From contig NZ_JBFHJW010000001.1 of NCBI RefSeq assembly GCF_041595635.1, positions 103,156 to 167,155 on the forward strand: a stretch of DNA of 64,000 nt, in the 5' to 3' direction. Both the position numbers and the translations under genes were made by a program. The stretch comes from Labilibaculum sp041595635. GTDB taxonomy: Bacteria; Bacteroidota; Bacteroidia; Bacteroidales; Marinifilaceae. Within the stretch, counting starts at the first letter, position 1. Each line of letters begins with the position of its first letter. Below, one piece after another: positions 1-9,414 of the stretch. The notes under the pieces are model-generated. The model made no database searches. It saw only the letters and a list, made by a program, of their open reading frames with translations, and was not told the origin of the DNA.

Positions 1-2
1 CA

Positions 3-356
3 AATCAGTTGCAAGTATATTGGAGTCAGCATCTAAATGCCTATCCTTTAAATAGAATTCTTCCGGAAGGAGATAAGTATAGTGTGTACTTAAAAGGAGG
101 GTTGGGAAATTACGATCCCCAAAAGGGAACTCTAACTTTCGAAATGTACGAAAAAATTGAATGGATCTATTTTATCAATAAACTACATTACAATAGTCGA
201 AAAGGTTGGACAATAATGGCTGATATTTTTGCCATTGCGATGATTGTTTTTGCCCTGTCGGGAATGTTTATTGTTCCTGGGAAAAATGGAATAAAAGGGC
301 GAGGGAAATGGTTAGTTTTGTTGGGAATTATCATTCCATTTCTCTTTTTCTTATAA
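3..356 (+). CDS. PepSY-associated transmembrane protein, C-terminal part (5' truncated by window)
   Basis: The reading frame is open from the first bases of the window, so only the last 117 residues are visible. The tail has a soluble stretch, then a His-containing segment (K-L-H-Y-N...G-W-T) leading into a hydrophobic helix, a G-x-K-G-I-x-G-R-G-K-W linker and a final hydrophobic helix that ends the protein. This layout is typical of the C-terminus of PepSY-domain membrane proteins, which in Bacteroidota often sit near iron or heme uptake genes. No partner gene is visible here. Function beyond membrane location is not inferable from the fragment. Confidence 0.7.
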   Translation, partial: NQLQVYWSQHLNAYPLNRILPEGDKYSVYLKGGLGNYDPQKGTLTFEMYEKIEWIYFINKLHYNSRKGWTIMADIFAIAMIVFALSGMFIVPGKNGIKGRGKWLVLLGIIIPFLFFL

Positions 357-518
357 AAGTAGTTAGCCTGAATAATTGTTTGTGGTGATGGTGGTTGTAT
401 TCCAATATATTCATCTGTAATTAGTAAGATTAATGGATTCAATGTGATCTTTATAAAACCTCTTTTTGCGAATCAATTAATTCTTGTAAATTGCCAAACC
501 TAATTATAATACGATACA

Positions 519-1562
519 ATGAATAAAATACTTTTAACATTAGTTTTGTTGGTTTTCCAAACGAGTTTGATGAGCCAGAACAAGGGATTAAGAAAATTAT
601 TTTCGAAGGGGAAATACGATCAAGCAATTGAACTTGGGCAAACAATGCTTTCAGAAAATCCATCAGATGCGGAATTAAATTCAATTCTAGGTCGTTCTTA
701 CACCAATTCCAAACAATTTCAGAAAGCAATTCCTTATTTAGAGAATTCCATTGCATCGGAATCGGCAACTAATGAAATTAAAGCAATAAGTAATGCTTAT
801 CTGGCAAAATGTTATTTTGTAAGTGGCGAAGAACAAAGAGCTGTAACTCTACTTCAGAAAATAAAGAACGAAAGAGTATCTAAAGAGGCTAGTAATTATG
901 CTCAGAGATATTTGTCCTTATTTCAGAAAGGAATATACTATAAGGCTTGGGAGCAGATTGAATCAGAGAATATTAGATTTCACTTCCAGGATAAAAATAC
1001 TCTGAAAAATCCAGATGAATATATGTCTAATATGGAACGTAATTATGTTCGTATTGTAGATTGGATGGGGGTAAAACCTGGTAAAAAAGTGGATTTATTT
1101 GTTTGGACAGATATCGATGAAGCCTATCGCAAATTTTCTCGATCTTTACCATTTTCTAATTCTGAGCTTTGTACGGTGAATGTATTGGTTGGAGAACCAA
1201 GAGAATATGAATTGGTGCACATGCTTTGTAAACTGGCCCTGCAACCTAAGTATAAAACGATGCTTATTTCGGAAGGTTTGGGGATGTACTTCAATCAAAT
1301 GGAAGAAAGTTCTATGCTCAAAGCAAGAAGTATAGTGCCAAAAGATAAGTTTTCTCTGCTTGAGTTATGGGAGAAACCAACCGAATACGAAAGAAATTTA
1401 AGTTATCCGATAGGAGCAGCTTTTATTGAATTTCTCATTAATAAAGGCGGTAAGAATAAATTGCAAGAATTTTTAAAAGATCAAAGCAGTAAGCATGCCG
1501 AGGAAGTTTATCCAGAATTTAATAAATGGGTAAAAACTTTTGAGGGGATGTTGATGCAATAA
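519..1562 (+). CDS. Secreted TPR protein with a degenerate peptidase-MA-like C-terminal domain
   Basis: 347 aa. An N-terminal signal peptide (hydrophobic core about residues 3-17, ending S-L-M-S-Q) predicts export. Residues about 20-140 hold TPR-like helix pairs (K-Y-D-Q-A-I-E-L-G; Q-K-A-I-P-Y-L-E). The C-terminal half resembles gluzincin metallopeptidases of the MA type: Y-E-L-V-H near residues 229-233 followed by L-I-S-E-G-L-G-M-Y-F about 15 residues later, where family members carry HExxH and a downstream S-E-G-L-A-x-Y-F. The first zinc-binding His is Tyr here, so catalysis is doubtful. A perfect 20-bp-stem terminator follows. The start is the ATG placed directly before the signal peptide. 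Role unknown; a scaffold or binding protein of the envelope is the most cautious reading. Confidence 0.75.
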   Translation: MNKILLTLVLLVFQTSLMSQNKGLRKLFSKGKYDQAIELGQTMLSENPSDAELNSILGRSYTNSKQFQKAIPYLENSIASESATNEIKAISNAYLAKCYFVSGEEQRAVTLLQKIKNERVSKEASNYAQRYLSLFQKGIYYKAWEQIESENIRFHFQDKNTLKNPDEYMSNMERNYVRIVDWMGVKPGKKVDLFVWTDIDEAYRKFSRSLPFSNSELCTVNVLVGEPREYELVHMLCKLALQPKYKTMLISEGLGMYFNQMEESSMLKARSIVPKDKFSLLELWEKPTEYERNLSYPIGAAFIEFLINKGGKNKLQEFLKDQSSKHAEEVYPEFNKWVKTFEGMLMQ

Positions 1563-1637
1563 ATTAATATGCCCAATCGGAATGCCCTCTTTGGAGTTAG
1601 ATTTCTTTGCTTCGATCTTATTTACCAAAAACCTCTT

Positions 1638-1682
1638 AAAAATACCCTCCCAATTGCATTGCAATTGGGAGGGTATTTTTTT
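1638..1682 (+). terminator. Strong intrinsic terminator after the TPR protein
   Basis: A perfect inverted repeat with 20-bp arms (1638-1657 and 1661-1680) and a 3-nt ATT loop ends in a run of T. The A-rich left arm makes it potentially bidirectional. The rest of the gene-free stretch 1563-1884 holds only the tetR promoter. Confidence 0.9.
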
Positions 1683-1827
1683 AGCGATGAGGGGTTTTGT
1701 GTTAATATTACTTCTTTGAAAGTTGCATTTTTGCTGTTTTATCTTCGAATATTAGTTGATAAATTGGACCTTACAGTTCATTAAATAAGGACGTATTCTG
1801 ATTTGTGAAAAAAAATTTACTAGAGTG

Positions 1828-1857
1828 TTTCATGGAATCAAATTTTAGCTATATTTG
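1828..1857 (+). promoter_or_regulatory. Probable Bacteroidota-type promoter of the tetR gene
   Basis: TATATTTG at 1850-1857 matches the -7 consensus TAnnTTTG. A TTTC at 1828-1831 sits 18 nt upstream where TTTG is expected at -33. The predicted transcript would start about 20 nt before the ATG at 1885. Confidence 0.55.
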
Positions 1858-1884
1858 TACCCGTAAAACTATTTCGGTTCAGTT

Positions 1885-2463
1885 ATGGCAAAAGTAGATA
1901 AAATTGAAGTTCAGAAAAAGGTAACAAAAGTTGCCATGGAAATGATTCTGCAATTTGGTTTGAGAGGATTAAATATGCTTGAATTGGCACGTGCATCGGG
2001 CTTGGCGAAAGCTACATTGTACAAAATTATCGGCACGAAGGAAGATCTGGTGAGAGAAATCGCTTTCCAGATATTTCATAAGAATATTATTAAAATATTG
2101 GAACCTTTTAAATTAACTGATGATCCACTACAAGCTACTCAGCAGTTTGTTGATAATTATCTTAGTTATGGTCTTGTAGGTCAGCGGATATTGATACAAC
2201 AGATCTATAAAGAATATCCACTTATAGAGAAGGGTATTGAAGAAAAATATAAATACGAAATCAGTAATTTACATAAAAAATATGTCGACTGGCAAGATAG
2301 AGGACTGATTCGTCAGGATATTAATGTTGAGTATTGCATTGATGCTTTGCAAAATTTAAATGATATTTATTTGACTTACCAATATTCCGACGAGGAAACT
2401 ATCGATAGATTGCGCACCATAATTCGGTGTGTGTTTTCGGGAATGGGAATTCCAGTTAAATAG
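1885..2463 (+). CDS. TetR/AcrR-family transcriptional regulator
   Basis: 192 aa, the usual family length. The N-terminal helix-turn-helix spans about residues 8-55: G-L-R-G-L-N-M-L-E-L-A-R-A-S-G-L-A-K-A-T-L-Y-K-I-I-G-T in two halves, followed by K-E-D-L-V-R-E-I typical of TetR helix 4. The rest is all-helical ligand-binding and dimerisation domain with no recognisable specificity. It lies directly upstream of, and co-oriented with, an RND efflux operon (gap about 100 nt). This is the standard arrangement for a local repressor that is released by efflux substrates, so that role is inferred from context. It may be cotranscribed with the pump, because no separate consensus promoter was seen between them. 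Confidence 0.9.
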   Translation: MAKVDKIEVQKKVTKVAMEMILQFGLRGLNMLELARASGLAKATLYKIIGTKEDLVREIAFQIFHKNIIKILEPFKLTDDPLQATQQFVDNYLSYGLVGQRILIQQIYKEYPLIEKGIEEKYKYEISNLHKKYVDWQDRGLIRQDINVEYCIDALQNLNDIYLTYQYSDEETIDRLRTIIRCVFSGMGIPVK

Positions 2464-2567
2464 TAGATTTGTAAATTGAGAATTCATTTCAAGAGTTCAG
2501 TGATGGATTAAGCTCTTTTTAAGTATAGAGTGAATCAAATGACCTATTGTCGTTCAAAAGAAGTAAA

Positions 2568-3647
2568 ATGAAAATGATGAGATTAGTGAAAATTGTAATT
2601 CTTACTGCCTTTTTGGGAGTAGGGATTTTTGCATGTAAAGAGAAAGAGGCAAGCAAAACGGAAGTTATTCAGCCTGTTAAGGTTTTTAAAATTGGTAAAA
2701 ATGCAAATGGTTCTTCGGTAAAGGTATTTACTGGCTTGGTAAAAGAATCAAGAGAAGTGAAAATTGCATTTCAGATTTCGGGTCCATTGGTAAGTTTAAA
2801 TGTGGATCAGGGGCGATTTGTGAACAAAGGAGAATTAATAGCAGCTGTAAATGAACGCGATTATTTAGTTCAGTTGGAAGCTGCAAAGGCACAGTTCGAT
2901 AATGCAAAATTGCAAGCAGAAAGATATACCGCATTGTACGAGAAGAAAAGCACATCAAAAAGTGTATATGATCAAATTCAGGCAGCATTTAAATTGGCAA
3001 AAGCGCAAAAAGAAGCTGCAGAGAATGCATTAAATGACACTAAAATTTATGCACCGTTTTCGGGTTATGTACAAGCTTTATATGTTGAGAATTATGAAAA
3101 AATTGGAGCCGGACAACCTATCGTTTCACTATTGGATTTACATAATTTGGAAGTTGGAGTAGCTTTAAGTGAAAATGATTTTCTACAAAATAAACTATTT
3201 ACTGATTTTACAGCCAAATTTGAAAATTTTCCCAATGAAGAGTTCAATTTGAAATTAATTGAGATTGAGAAAAAGCCAAATGGCGATAATTTTTTTAAAA
3301 TGAGATTGAAAGTGGATACTCGAGATAAACAAATTGTCCCAGGAATGGTAGCAAGCGTCACAACAAAGCTAAAATCGACCAGTACTACAGACTGCAAAGT
3401 TCCGGTAGAGTCTGTTTTTAGTAAGGAAGGAAAGTCATATGTGTGGGTTTACAACGAAAATAAAAATTGTGTAGAAAGTAGGGAAGTGCAAATGGGAGGT
3501 TTCGATTCTAAGGGAATGATTAATATTTCTAATGGAGTTTCAATTGGTGACTTAATTGTTTCAGCAGGAGTTAATAATCTTCGAGAAGGACAAAAAGTAA
3601 AGCAATTGCATACTAAGTCGAACTCTAATATCGGAGGTCAGTTATGA
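2568..3647 (+). CDS. RND efflux periplasmic adaptor (membrane fusion) lipoprotein
   Basis: About 359 aa. A lipoprotein signal (hydrophobic stretch then G-I-F-A-C) predicts lipidation at the Cys and anchoring in the membrane. The order is adaptor-like: lipoyl half (V-K-I-A-F-Q-I-S-G near the start), an alpha-helical hairpin with Q-L-E-A-A-K-A-Q-F-D-N-A-K-L, the second lipoyl half (T-K-I-Y-A-P-F-S-G-Y-V), then beta-barrel and membrane-proximal domains with V-P-G-M-V-A-S-V. The chosen start is ATG 2568; an in-frame TTG at 2547 would add seven residues before the signal peptide and is unlikely. It overlaps the pump gene by 4 nt (ATGA), so the two are translationally coupled. Confidence 0.93.
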   Translation: MKMMRLVKIVILTAFLGVGIFACKEKEASKTEVIQPVKVFKIGKNANGSSVKVFTGLVKESREVKIAFQISGPLVSLNVDQGRFVNKGELIAAVNERDYLVQLEAAKAQFDNAKLQAERYTALYEKKSTSKSVYDQIQAAFKLAKAQKEAAENALNDTKIYAPFSGYVQALYVENYEKIGAGQPIVSLLDLHNLEVGVALSENDFLQNKLFTDFTAKFENFPNEEFNLKLIEIEKKPNGDNFFKMRLKVDTRDKQIVPGMVASVTTKLKSTSTTDCKVPVESVFSKEGKSYVWVYNENKNCVESREVQMGGFDSKGMINISNGVSIGDLIVSAGVNNLREGQKVKQLHTKSNSNIGGQL

Positions 3648-6600
3648 GTTTTACAGATGCTGTTTTGAAACGGCGAAAAGTACTCCTCTTTGTATTAATT
3701 GCGATTGCATTTGGAGGAGTAGCGGCTTTCTTTAAATTGGGAAAGCTAGAAGATGCAGAAATTAGTGTGAAAACGGCTTTGGTTATTACGCAGTATCCGG
3801 GTGCTTCGCCTCATGAGGTGGAGTTGAGAGTAACCGATATTTTAGAAACTGCCATACAGTCAATGGACAATATAGATAATATTGAATCCAGATCGATGGC
3901 AGGATACTCTGAAATTACCGTTAATATTGATAAATCGGTAAAAACAAAAGAGCTTCCACAGATATGGGATGTTTTAAGACGTAAGGTAAACGACATAAGT
4001 GTTGCTATGCCTCAGGGAGCATCTACACCAATGGTTGTTGACGATTTTGGTGATGTATATGGAATCTTTCTGGCTCTGAATGGGGATGGTTTTTCTGATG
4101 AGGAAATTCAGGATTATTCACGATATATGAAACGCGAACTTTTACTGGTAAGTGGAGTAAAGAGAATCGATCTTTTTGGGGAACAGCAAAGCTGTATCAA
4201 TGTAGAGTTGTCGCAAGAAAAGATGGCTTATTTGGGAATACATCCTGCCAGTATAATTCAAATTTTGAACAACCAAAACGAGATTGTTGATCCAGGTAGT
4301 TTGAAAGTGGGGGGTGATAGAATTCGGATTGCTTCGGAAGGCAGTTTTCATAAGTTAGATGATTTAAAGAATATCTTGATTTCTGCTTATGGTGAAAATT
4401 CGATTTATTTAAAAGATGTTGCCGATATAAAAGAAGACTATGTTACGCCATATTCTAGCAAGTTAAAGTACAATAAAATTCCAGCTATCGGACTTGCTAT
4501 TGCAATGGAAAAGGGAGGTAATGTTATTGAATTGGGTGAGCGTATACAAACGCGTATTGATGAACTAAAAGCAAGTATTCCGGTTGGAGTTAATGTAAAT
4601 CGTGTTTTTTATCAACCCGAGCGTGTGGATATTGCTATTGAAACCTTTATGGTTAACCTTATCGAATCTGTACTAATTGTAGTTTTCGTACTCTTGCTGG
4701 CTATGGGCTTTAGAACTGGTTTGCTAATAGGTAGTGGTTTGATATTTACCATATTGGGAACTTTTATTGTCATGCTTAGCACGGATATCATGCTTCAGCG
4801 TGTAAGTTTGGGAGCCATTATTGTTGCCATGGGGATGCTGGTTGATAATGCCATTGTAATTGCCGATGGGATACTGGTTGATTTAAAGAAAGGAATGCGT
4901 AGAAATGAGGCGATGAGCAGAACAGCCAAGCAAACGGCTATGCCTTTATTAGGGGCTACAATTGTTGCTATTCTGGCTTTTTTGCCAATTTATTTGTCAC
5001 CTGATGCAACAGGTGAATTTTGCGAGAGTTTGTTTCTGGTTGTTGCAATATCTCTGTTTTTGAGTTGGATATTATCACTAACACAAACTCCCTATTTTTG
5101 TGATCTGTTTTTAAGAGGTAAAAAGTACGAGAATATCGAGGAAGGTGAAGCAGATCCTTACGGAAGTAAGTTTTATTTAAAATTCCGTCATTTTGTAAAG
5201 TATTCTTTGCGTCATAAAACAATAATTTTACTGATAACAGTATTCTTTTTTGTGTCTTCAATTTTTGTATTTAAGAATGTGAAGCAACTTTTTATGCCGA
5301 ATCTGGAGTACAATCAGTTTATTGTAGAGTATTTCCTGCCTGAAGGTTCAGATATCGAAACGGTTGAAAAAGAACTTGGCAGTTTAGAATCTTATTTGTT
5401 AGATCAGGAGGAAGTATTAAATGTGACAACCAGTTTGGGGGTTACTCCGGCAAGATATACTTTGGTTAGACCATTTACAATGAGTAATTCTAATTATGGA
5501 GAGCTAATCGTTGATACGAGAGATTACGAAACTACTGTAAAATTTGGTGCTGAACTACAAGAGTATTTAAATGAGAATTATTCGTGGGCAAGAGCCAGAG
5601 TAAGATATTATTCTGCGATTTCAAGCGAAGCAATGCTCGAAGCTAAATTCTCTGGACCAGATCCTCAGGTTTTAAGAGATCTATCGGAGAAAGCTGAAAA
5701 AATAATGATAGATGAGCCAACAGCTATTAAGGTTACCAACAACTGGAAAAATCAGGTGAAAGTTTGGAATCCTCATTTTTCGCAGGCACAATCTCGTTTA
5801 ACTGGAATTCAAAGATCTGATGTTTCTAATGCAATGGCTTGTGCCACCGATGGATTGCCAATTGGCGTTTTCAGAAAAGCTGATGATATTTTACCAATCT
5901 ATTTGAAAACGACTGTTGAGGAAGATAAATACATGGAATCATTGGAAAATACTCCAATTTGGGGAGCTAGACTTACTAGTATTCCTTTGCGTCAAGTAGT
6001 ATCTTCCATTGATATCGAATTTGAAGATCCATTAATTAAGCGTTACAATAGACGAAGAGCTATAAAAGCGCAGTGTGATCCTGCTCCGGGTTATAATGCT
6101 CCAGATACTTATTCGAATATTCACGATAAGATTGAGGCCATTTCTTTGCCTGAAGGTTATGATTTAGAATGGTTGGGAGAACACAAAAACAGTGCTGATG
6201 CAAATGAAAATATCGGTAAATTTTTACCACTGGCATTCTTGCTAATGGTAATTGTTATCATGGCATTATTCAATAATTTCCGTCAACCCATTATCATTTT
6301 ATCCGTTCTTCCTCTGGCATTTATTGGTGTGAGTTATGGATTGTGGATAACTGGCAAAGCATTTGGATTTATGCCCATTATAGGAACGCTTGGTTTAATG
6401 GGAATGATGATTAAAAATGCGGTTGTATTGCTTGATCAAATTAATTTAGAGATAAAAGAAGGCAAGGATGTTTTAATCGCAGTTATCGATTCTGCCGTTT
6501 CAAGAATGCGTCCGGTAATTATGGCATCGCTTACTACAATTTTAGGAATGATTCCTTTAATTAGTGATGAGCTGTTTGGAGGAATGGCAGTTGCAATTAT

Positions 6601-6700
6601 GTTTGGATTGTTGATTGGTTCCATAATTACTTTAATTATTGTGCCAGTTCTATATGCAATCTTCTACAGAGTTTCAACAAAAAATGTAATGGATTTATAA
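3644..6700 (+). CDS. RND-family multidrug efflux inner-membrane transporter (AcrB/HAE1 type)
   Basis: 1018 aa, normal for a proton-driven RND pump. The N-terminal helix is followed by Y-P-G-A-S-P-H-E-V-E, the hallmark of the first porter subdomain, and the sequence shows the expected two halves each with a large periplasmic loop and clusters of transmembrane helices. The helix-4 proton-relay motif reads G-M-L-V-D-N-A-I-V near residue 400: one Asp is kept and the second is Asn, a substitution common in this branch. The helix-10 Lys is present (G-M-M-I-K-N-A-V-V-L-L). Cotranscribed with adaptor and outer-membrane channel; substrate not predictable. Confidence 0.95.
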   Translation: MSFTDAVLKRRKVLLFVLIAIAFGGVAAFFKLGKLEDAEISVKTALVITQYPGASPHEVELRVTDILETAIQSMDNIDNIESRSMAGYSEITVNIDKSVKTKELPQIWDVLRRKVNDISVAMPQGASTPMVVDDFGDVYGIFLALNGDGFSDEEIQDYSRYMKRELLLVSGVKRIDLFGEQQSCINVELSQEKMAYLGIHPASIIQILNNQNEIVDPGSLKVGGDRIRIASEGSFHKLDDLKNILISAYGENSIYLKDVADIKEDYVTPYSSKLKYNKIPAIGLAIAMEKGGNVIELGERIQTRIDELKASIPVGVNVNRVFYQPERVDIAIETFMVNLIESVLIVVFVLLLAMGFRTGLLIGSGLIFTILGTFIVMLSTDIMLQRVSLGAIIVAMGMLVDNAIVIADGILVDLKKGMRRNEAMSRTAKQTAMPLLGATIVAILAFLPIYLSPDATGEFCESLFLVVAISLFLSWILSLTQTPYFCDLFLRGKKYENIEEGEADPYGSKFYLKFRHFVKYSLRHKTIILLITVFFFVSSIFVFKNVKQLFMPNLEYNQFIVEYFLPEGSDIETVEKELGSLESYLLDQEEVLNVTTSLGVTPARYTLVRPFTMSNSNYGELIVDTRDYETTVKFGAELQEYLNENYSWARARVRYYSAISSEAMLEAKFSGPDPQVLRDLSEKAEKIMIDEPTAIKVTNNWKNQVKVWNPHFSQAQSRLTGIQRSDVSNAMACATDGLPIGVFRKADDILPIYLKTTVEEDKYMESLENTPIWGARLTSIPLRQVVSSIDIEFEDPLIKRYNRRRAIKAQCDPAPGYNAPDTYSNIHDKIEAISLPEGYDLEWLGEHKNSADANENIGKFLPLAFLLMVIVIMALFNNFRQPIIILSVLPLAFIGVSYGLWITGKAFGFMPIIGTLGLMGMMIKNAVVLLDQINLEIKEGKDVLIAVIDSAVSRMRPVIMASLTTILGMIPLISDELFGGMAVAIMFGLLIGSIITLIIVPVLYAIFYRVSTKNVMDL

Positions 6701-6712
6701 GTGTTTGAAAAT

Positions 6713-8083
6713 ATGAGAAACAAAATATATAGTCTTATAGCCTTTTCCCTGATCGCTTTTCAGGGAATGGCTCAAGAAAAGCTGTCATTGAGCGATAGCC
6801 GTGCATTGGCTCTAGAATACAACCAGAAAATAAAAATTGCTGACGAAATGATTTCCGAAAATGAATCGAATGTTCGGTATGTGTTTACTCAGTTTTTACC
6901 CAGTTTAAATGCCAGTGGTAGCTACAATTACTATCACGATATAGATGATATTAATTTTTCGGGGTCGTTTTTACCTACAGCAAATAGTTTGGCCGAAGCA
7001 GAGCAGGGAGTTTATAGTGGACTTAGTGATGTTTATTTTCCAGACTTCAGCATCGAGATGGGTAATATCGATTATTTTTCGGCTAATTTAACGCTTACTC
7101 AGCCTATTTATATGGGTGGTAAAATCAAAAGTTCCTATAATATGAGTAAAATGGGACGAGATATTTCTACTTATAATCGAAATTTGCAATCATCCGATGT
7201 GTTGTTGGAAACAGACCAAGCATATTGGAATTTAGTTTCTATTAACGAAAAAGTAAATCTAACTCAAAAGTATGTAGAAATGCTTACCGCTTTGGTTCAG
7301 GATTTGCAAAATGCTTACGAATTAGAGATTACAACTAAAAATGAACTACTGAAAGCTCAGGTTCAGTTGAATCAGGCTAAATTGGATTTATTTCGCGTAA
7401 ATAATCTGAAGGTTCTGTCGCAAATGTCATTGTGTCAGGTTATTGGGAAAGATTTGACGACTGGAATTGTGGCAACAGATACAGTAATAAACATTAGCGA
7501 AGAAGTGATTGATCCTGATTACATGCAAAAAGCAATTGCTCAGCGTCCCGAACTTTTAATGCTTGGAAAACAAGTTGAAATTTCGCAGGAACAGGTTAAG
7601 AATACCCAAGCAGATTATTTACCTCAGTTTGGAGTAGGAGCTTCTTATTCCTACATGAGTGATATTGAAGATTTAATAGGTTCAACGAATTTTCTTGCTG
7701 TTGAAGCTAGTTTGTCGGTTCCCGTTTTTCATTGGCAAGAACGCAAGCACAAAGTTGCATCGGTGCGTTCTCAAAGCAGGCAAAAGGAATTTGAAATGGA
7801 GAGAACTCAGGATTTAATTCGTCTAGAAGTTCAACAATCTTATTTTAAATTGCAGGAGGCCTACCAACAAATCGAATTAGCAAAAGTTTCTATGGAGCAA
7901 GCCAATGAGAACGTAGATTTGACAAAAAATTCTTATTATGAAGGTTTAGCAAATACAACAGAATTATTAGATGCTCAGGCTTTTTGGCAGCGCGCTCATA
8001 CCGAATTAATCGATTCGAAAATAAATTACAAGCTGCGAGAAGTTAGCTTTTTAAAATCAATTGGAGAATTAACTGTTGAGTAG
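6713..8083 (+). CDS. TolC-family outer-membrane efflux channel
   Basis: About 456 aa. A cleavable signal peptide ends near F-Q-G-M-A-Q. The mature protein has the two-fold repeated outer-membrane-efflux pattern: long coiled helices (N-E-L-L-K-A-Q-V-Q-L-N-Q-A-K-L-D-L-F) and short beta segments, with a second repeat including E-L-L-D-A-Q-A-F-W-Q-R-A near the end. The first possible start is GTG 6701, immediately after the pump stop codon; ATG 6713 is preferred because it begins directly before the basic signal-peptide N-region. Third gene of the adaptor-pump-channel operon, closed by a terminator. Confidence 0.93.
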   Translation: MRNKIYSLIAFSLIAFQGMAQEKLSLSDSRALALEYNQKIKIADEMISENESNVRYVFTQFLPSLNASGSYNYYHDIDDINFSGSFLPTANSLAEAEQGVYSGLSDVYFPDFSIEMGNIDYFSANLTLTQPIYMGGKIKSSYNMSKMGRDISTYNRNLQSSDVLLETDQAYWNLVSINEKVNLTQKYVEMLTALVQDLQNAYELEITTKNELLKAQVQLNQAKLDLFRVNNLKVLSQMSLCQVIGKDLTTGIVATDTVINISEEVIDPDYMQKAIAQRPELLMLGKQVEISQEQVKNTQADYLPQFGVGASYSYMSDIEDLIGSTNFLAVEASLSVPVFHWQERKHKVASVRSQSRQKEFEMERTQDLIRLEVQQSYFKLQEAYQQIELAKVSMEQANENVDLTKNSYYEGLANTTELLDAQAFWQRAHTELIDSKINYKLREVSFLKSIGELTVE

Positions 8084-8093
8084 ATAGAATGGT

Positions 8094-8140
8094 ATGACTA
8101 AATCATATATTCAAAGAATTATGATTTGGTCATTTTTTTT
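8094..8140 (+). terminator. Intrinsic terminator of the RND efflux operon
   Basis: 13-nt arms (8094-8106 and 8121-8133) pair with a single G-T wobble, followed by eight T residues. Confidence 0.85.
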
Positions 8141-8150
8141 AGATTCATAG

Positions 8151-8342
8151 ATGATAGCAATGAATTATCAAGATAGAGAGAAGTTATATCAGTTTGGCCT
8201 ACATAAATTAGGAACAACTTCACAAGAAAATATTAGCATTTTAAAAAATCATTTGTTTCGACTTAAAGTGAATAATGATTATGTCATAAATTCCTTTTCA
8301 GAAGTGGAAGAGTTGGTTCAATTTCTTAATAATAATAAGTAA
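8151..8342 (+). CDS. Small hypothetical protein upstream of a nucleotide cyclase
   Basis: 63 aa with no recognised domain. It is soluble, rich in Asn and Leu, with no signal peptide or membrane segment, and ends N-N-N-K. Its stop codon lies one nucleotide before the ATG of the following cyclase gene, so the two are almost certainly cotranscribed and may be translationally coupled. A second ATG in frame (8160, M-N-Y-Q-D-R-E) is an equally good start. A role as a small partner or regulator of the cyclase is only suggested by adjacency. Confidence 0.6.
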   Translation: MIAMNYQDREKLYQFGLHKLGTTSQENISILKNHLFRLKVNNDYVINSFSEVEELVQFLNNNK

Positions 8343-8343
8343 A

Positions 8344-9414
8344 ATGCCCTTTAAAAGACAACTTCGTTCTATCGGAACTTACTTTATTACAGTGCAGTTA
8401 ATTTGGGTGGTTGCTTTTTTTTTCCTTTTGATTTTTCAAATGGATGAGGAGAGTGAATTATCTGTTTATAAGTTTAATAATATTCTAAATGTATTGTGTT
8501 TTGGTTTCATAGCTGGCTTTATTTGGGGGCTTATCTTTAAGGTTTTCACTTCCTTTCGTAGGTTTGTTCCTAGCTACTTTTTTTCCTTGCTAATTAGTGT
8601 ATTTCTTCACCTTAGTAGTGCTTGTCTGTTAATTTATTTCATGTATGAATTAGGCGATTATTTTTTACTTGCGAATTTTCCTATTAGTTTTTCACGGCTT
8701 ATTTTGATTTATCAATCTCAGTTGTTTTATGCTCTATTGGCCTACTTCTTTATTGTGGGTTTTCTTATAGAGATTTTTTATGAAATAGACCGAAAATTAG
8801 GTCAAGGCTTGCTCGTAAAATTTTTGTTAGGACGCTATTATAAGCCCAAAGAAGAACAAAGAATTTTTCTCTTTATGGATCTAAAGTCGTCTACTTATTA
8901 TGCCGAGAAACTAGGGCATTTTAAGTATAGCAGACTAATTCAGGATTGTTTCAAGGATGTTTCTGATGCGGTTCGTAACAATCAGGCGCAAATCTATCAA
9001 TATATTGGCGATGAGGTTGTTTTAAGTTGGACGATGAAAAAGGGAATAAAGAATTTAAGGTGTTTACAAGTGTTTTATGATTTCTTGAATATTCTCGAAA
9101 AAAGAAGAGAATACTACCAAAAGGAGTATGGAATGGTTCCCATTTTCAAGGCAGGAGTTCATGCAGGCAAAGTGATGGTGGCTGAGGTAGGTGAATTAAA
9201 ATCAGAAATTGCCTATCATGGAGATGCGATTAATACTGCATCGAGAATACAGGGTCTTTGTAATTCTTACAATTCCAGGTTACTTATTTCTGGGAGTTTG
9301 CATGCAGACTTGTGCAAGGAGAATAAAATTCAGCATGAATGTAACTATTTGGGAGAAGTTATATTGACTGGGAAAAAAATTCCAACGGAAATTTATTCTC
9401 TTGCTGTAGATTAA
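8344..9414 (+). CDS. Membrane-anchored class III adenylate/guanylate cyclase
   Basis: 356 aa. Residues about 10-155 form roughly six transmembrane helices; residues about 175-350 are a class III nucleotide cyclase domain. Visible catalytic features are the first metal-binding Asp in L-F-M-D-L-K-S-S-T, the second in Y-I-G-D-E-V-V-L-S-W, and the transition-state Asn and Arg in G-D-A-I-N-T-A-S-R-I-Q. The domain should make cAMP (or cGMP) as a homodimer at the inner face of the membrane. The stop codon interlocks with that of the convergent histidine kinase gene. The membrane part probably senses a signal; what it senses is unknown. Confidence 0.88.
   Translation: MPFKRQLRSIGTYFITVQLIWVVAFFFLLIFQMDEESELSVYKFNNILNVLCFGFIAGFIWGLIFKVFTSFRRFVPSYFFSLLISVFLHLSSACLLIYFMYELGDYFLLANFPISFSRLILIYQSQLFYALLAYFFIVGFLIEIFYEIDRKLGQGLLVKFLLGRYYKPKEEQRIFLFMDLKSSTYYAEKLGHFKYSRLIQDCFKDVSDAVRNNQAQIYQYIGDEVVLSWTMKKGIKNLRCLQVFYDFLNILEKRREYYQKEYGMVPIFKAGVHAGKVMVAEVGELKSEIAYHGDAINTASRIQGLCNSYNSRLLISGSLHADLCKENKIQHECNYLGEVILTGKKIPTEIYSLAVD

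Noticed and set aside
1569..1784. 71-codon ORF after the TPR gene
   Set aside because: It spans a perfect 20-bp terminator hairpin and has no coding character.
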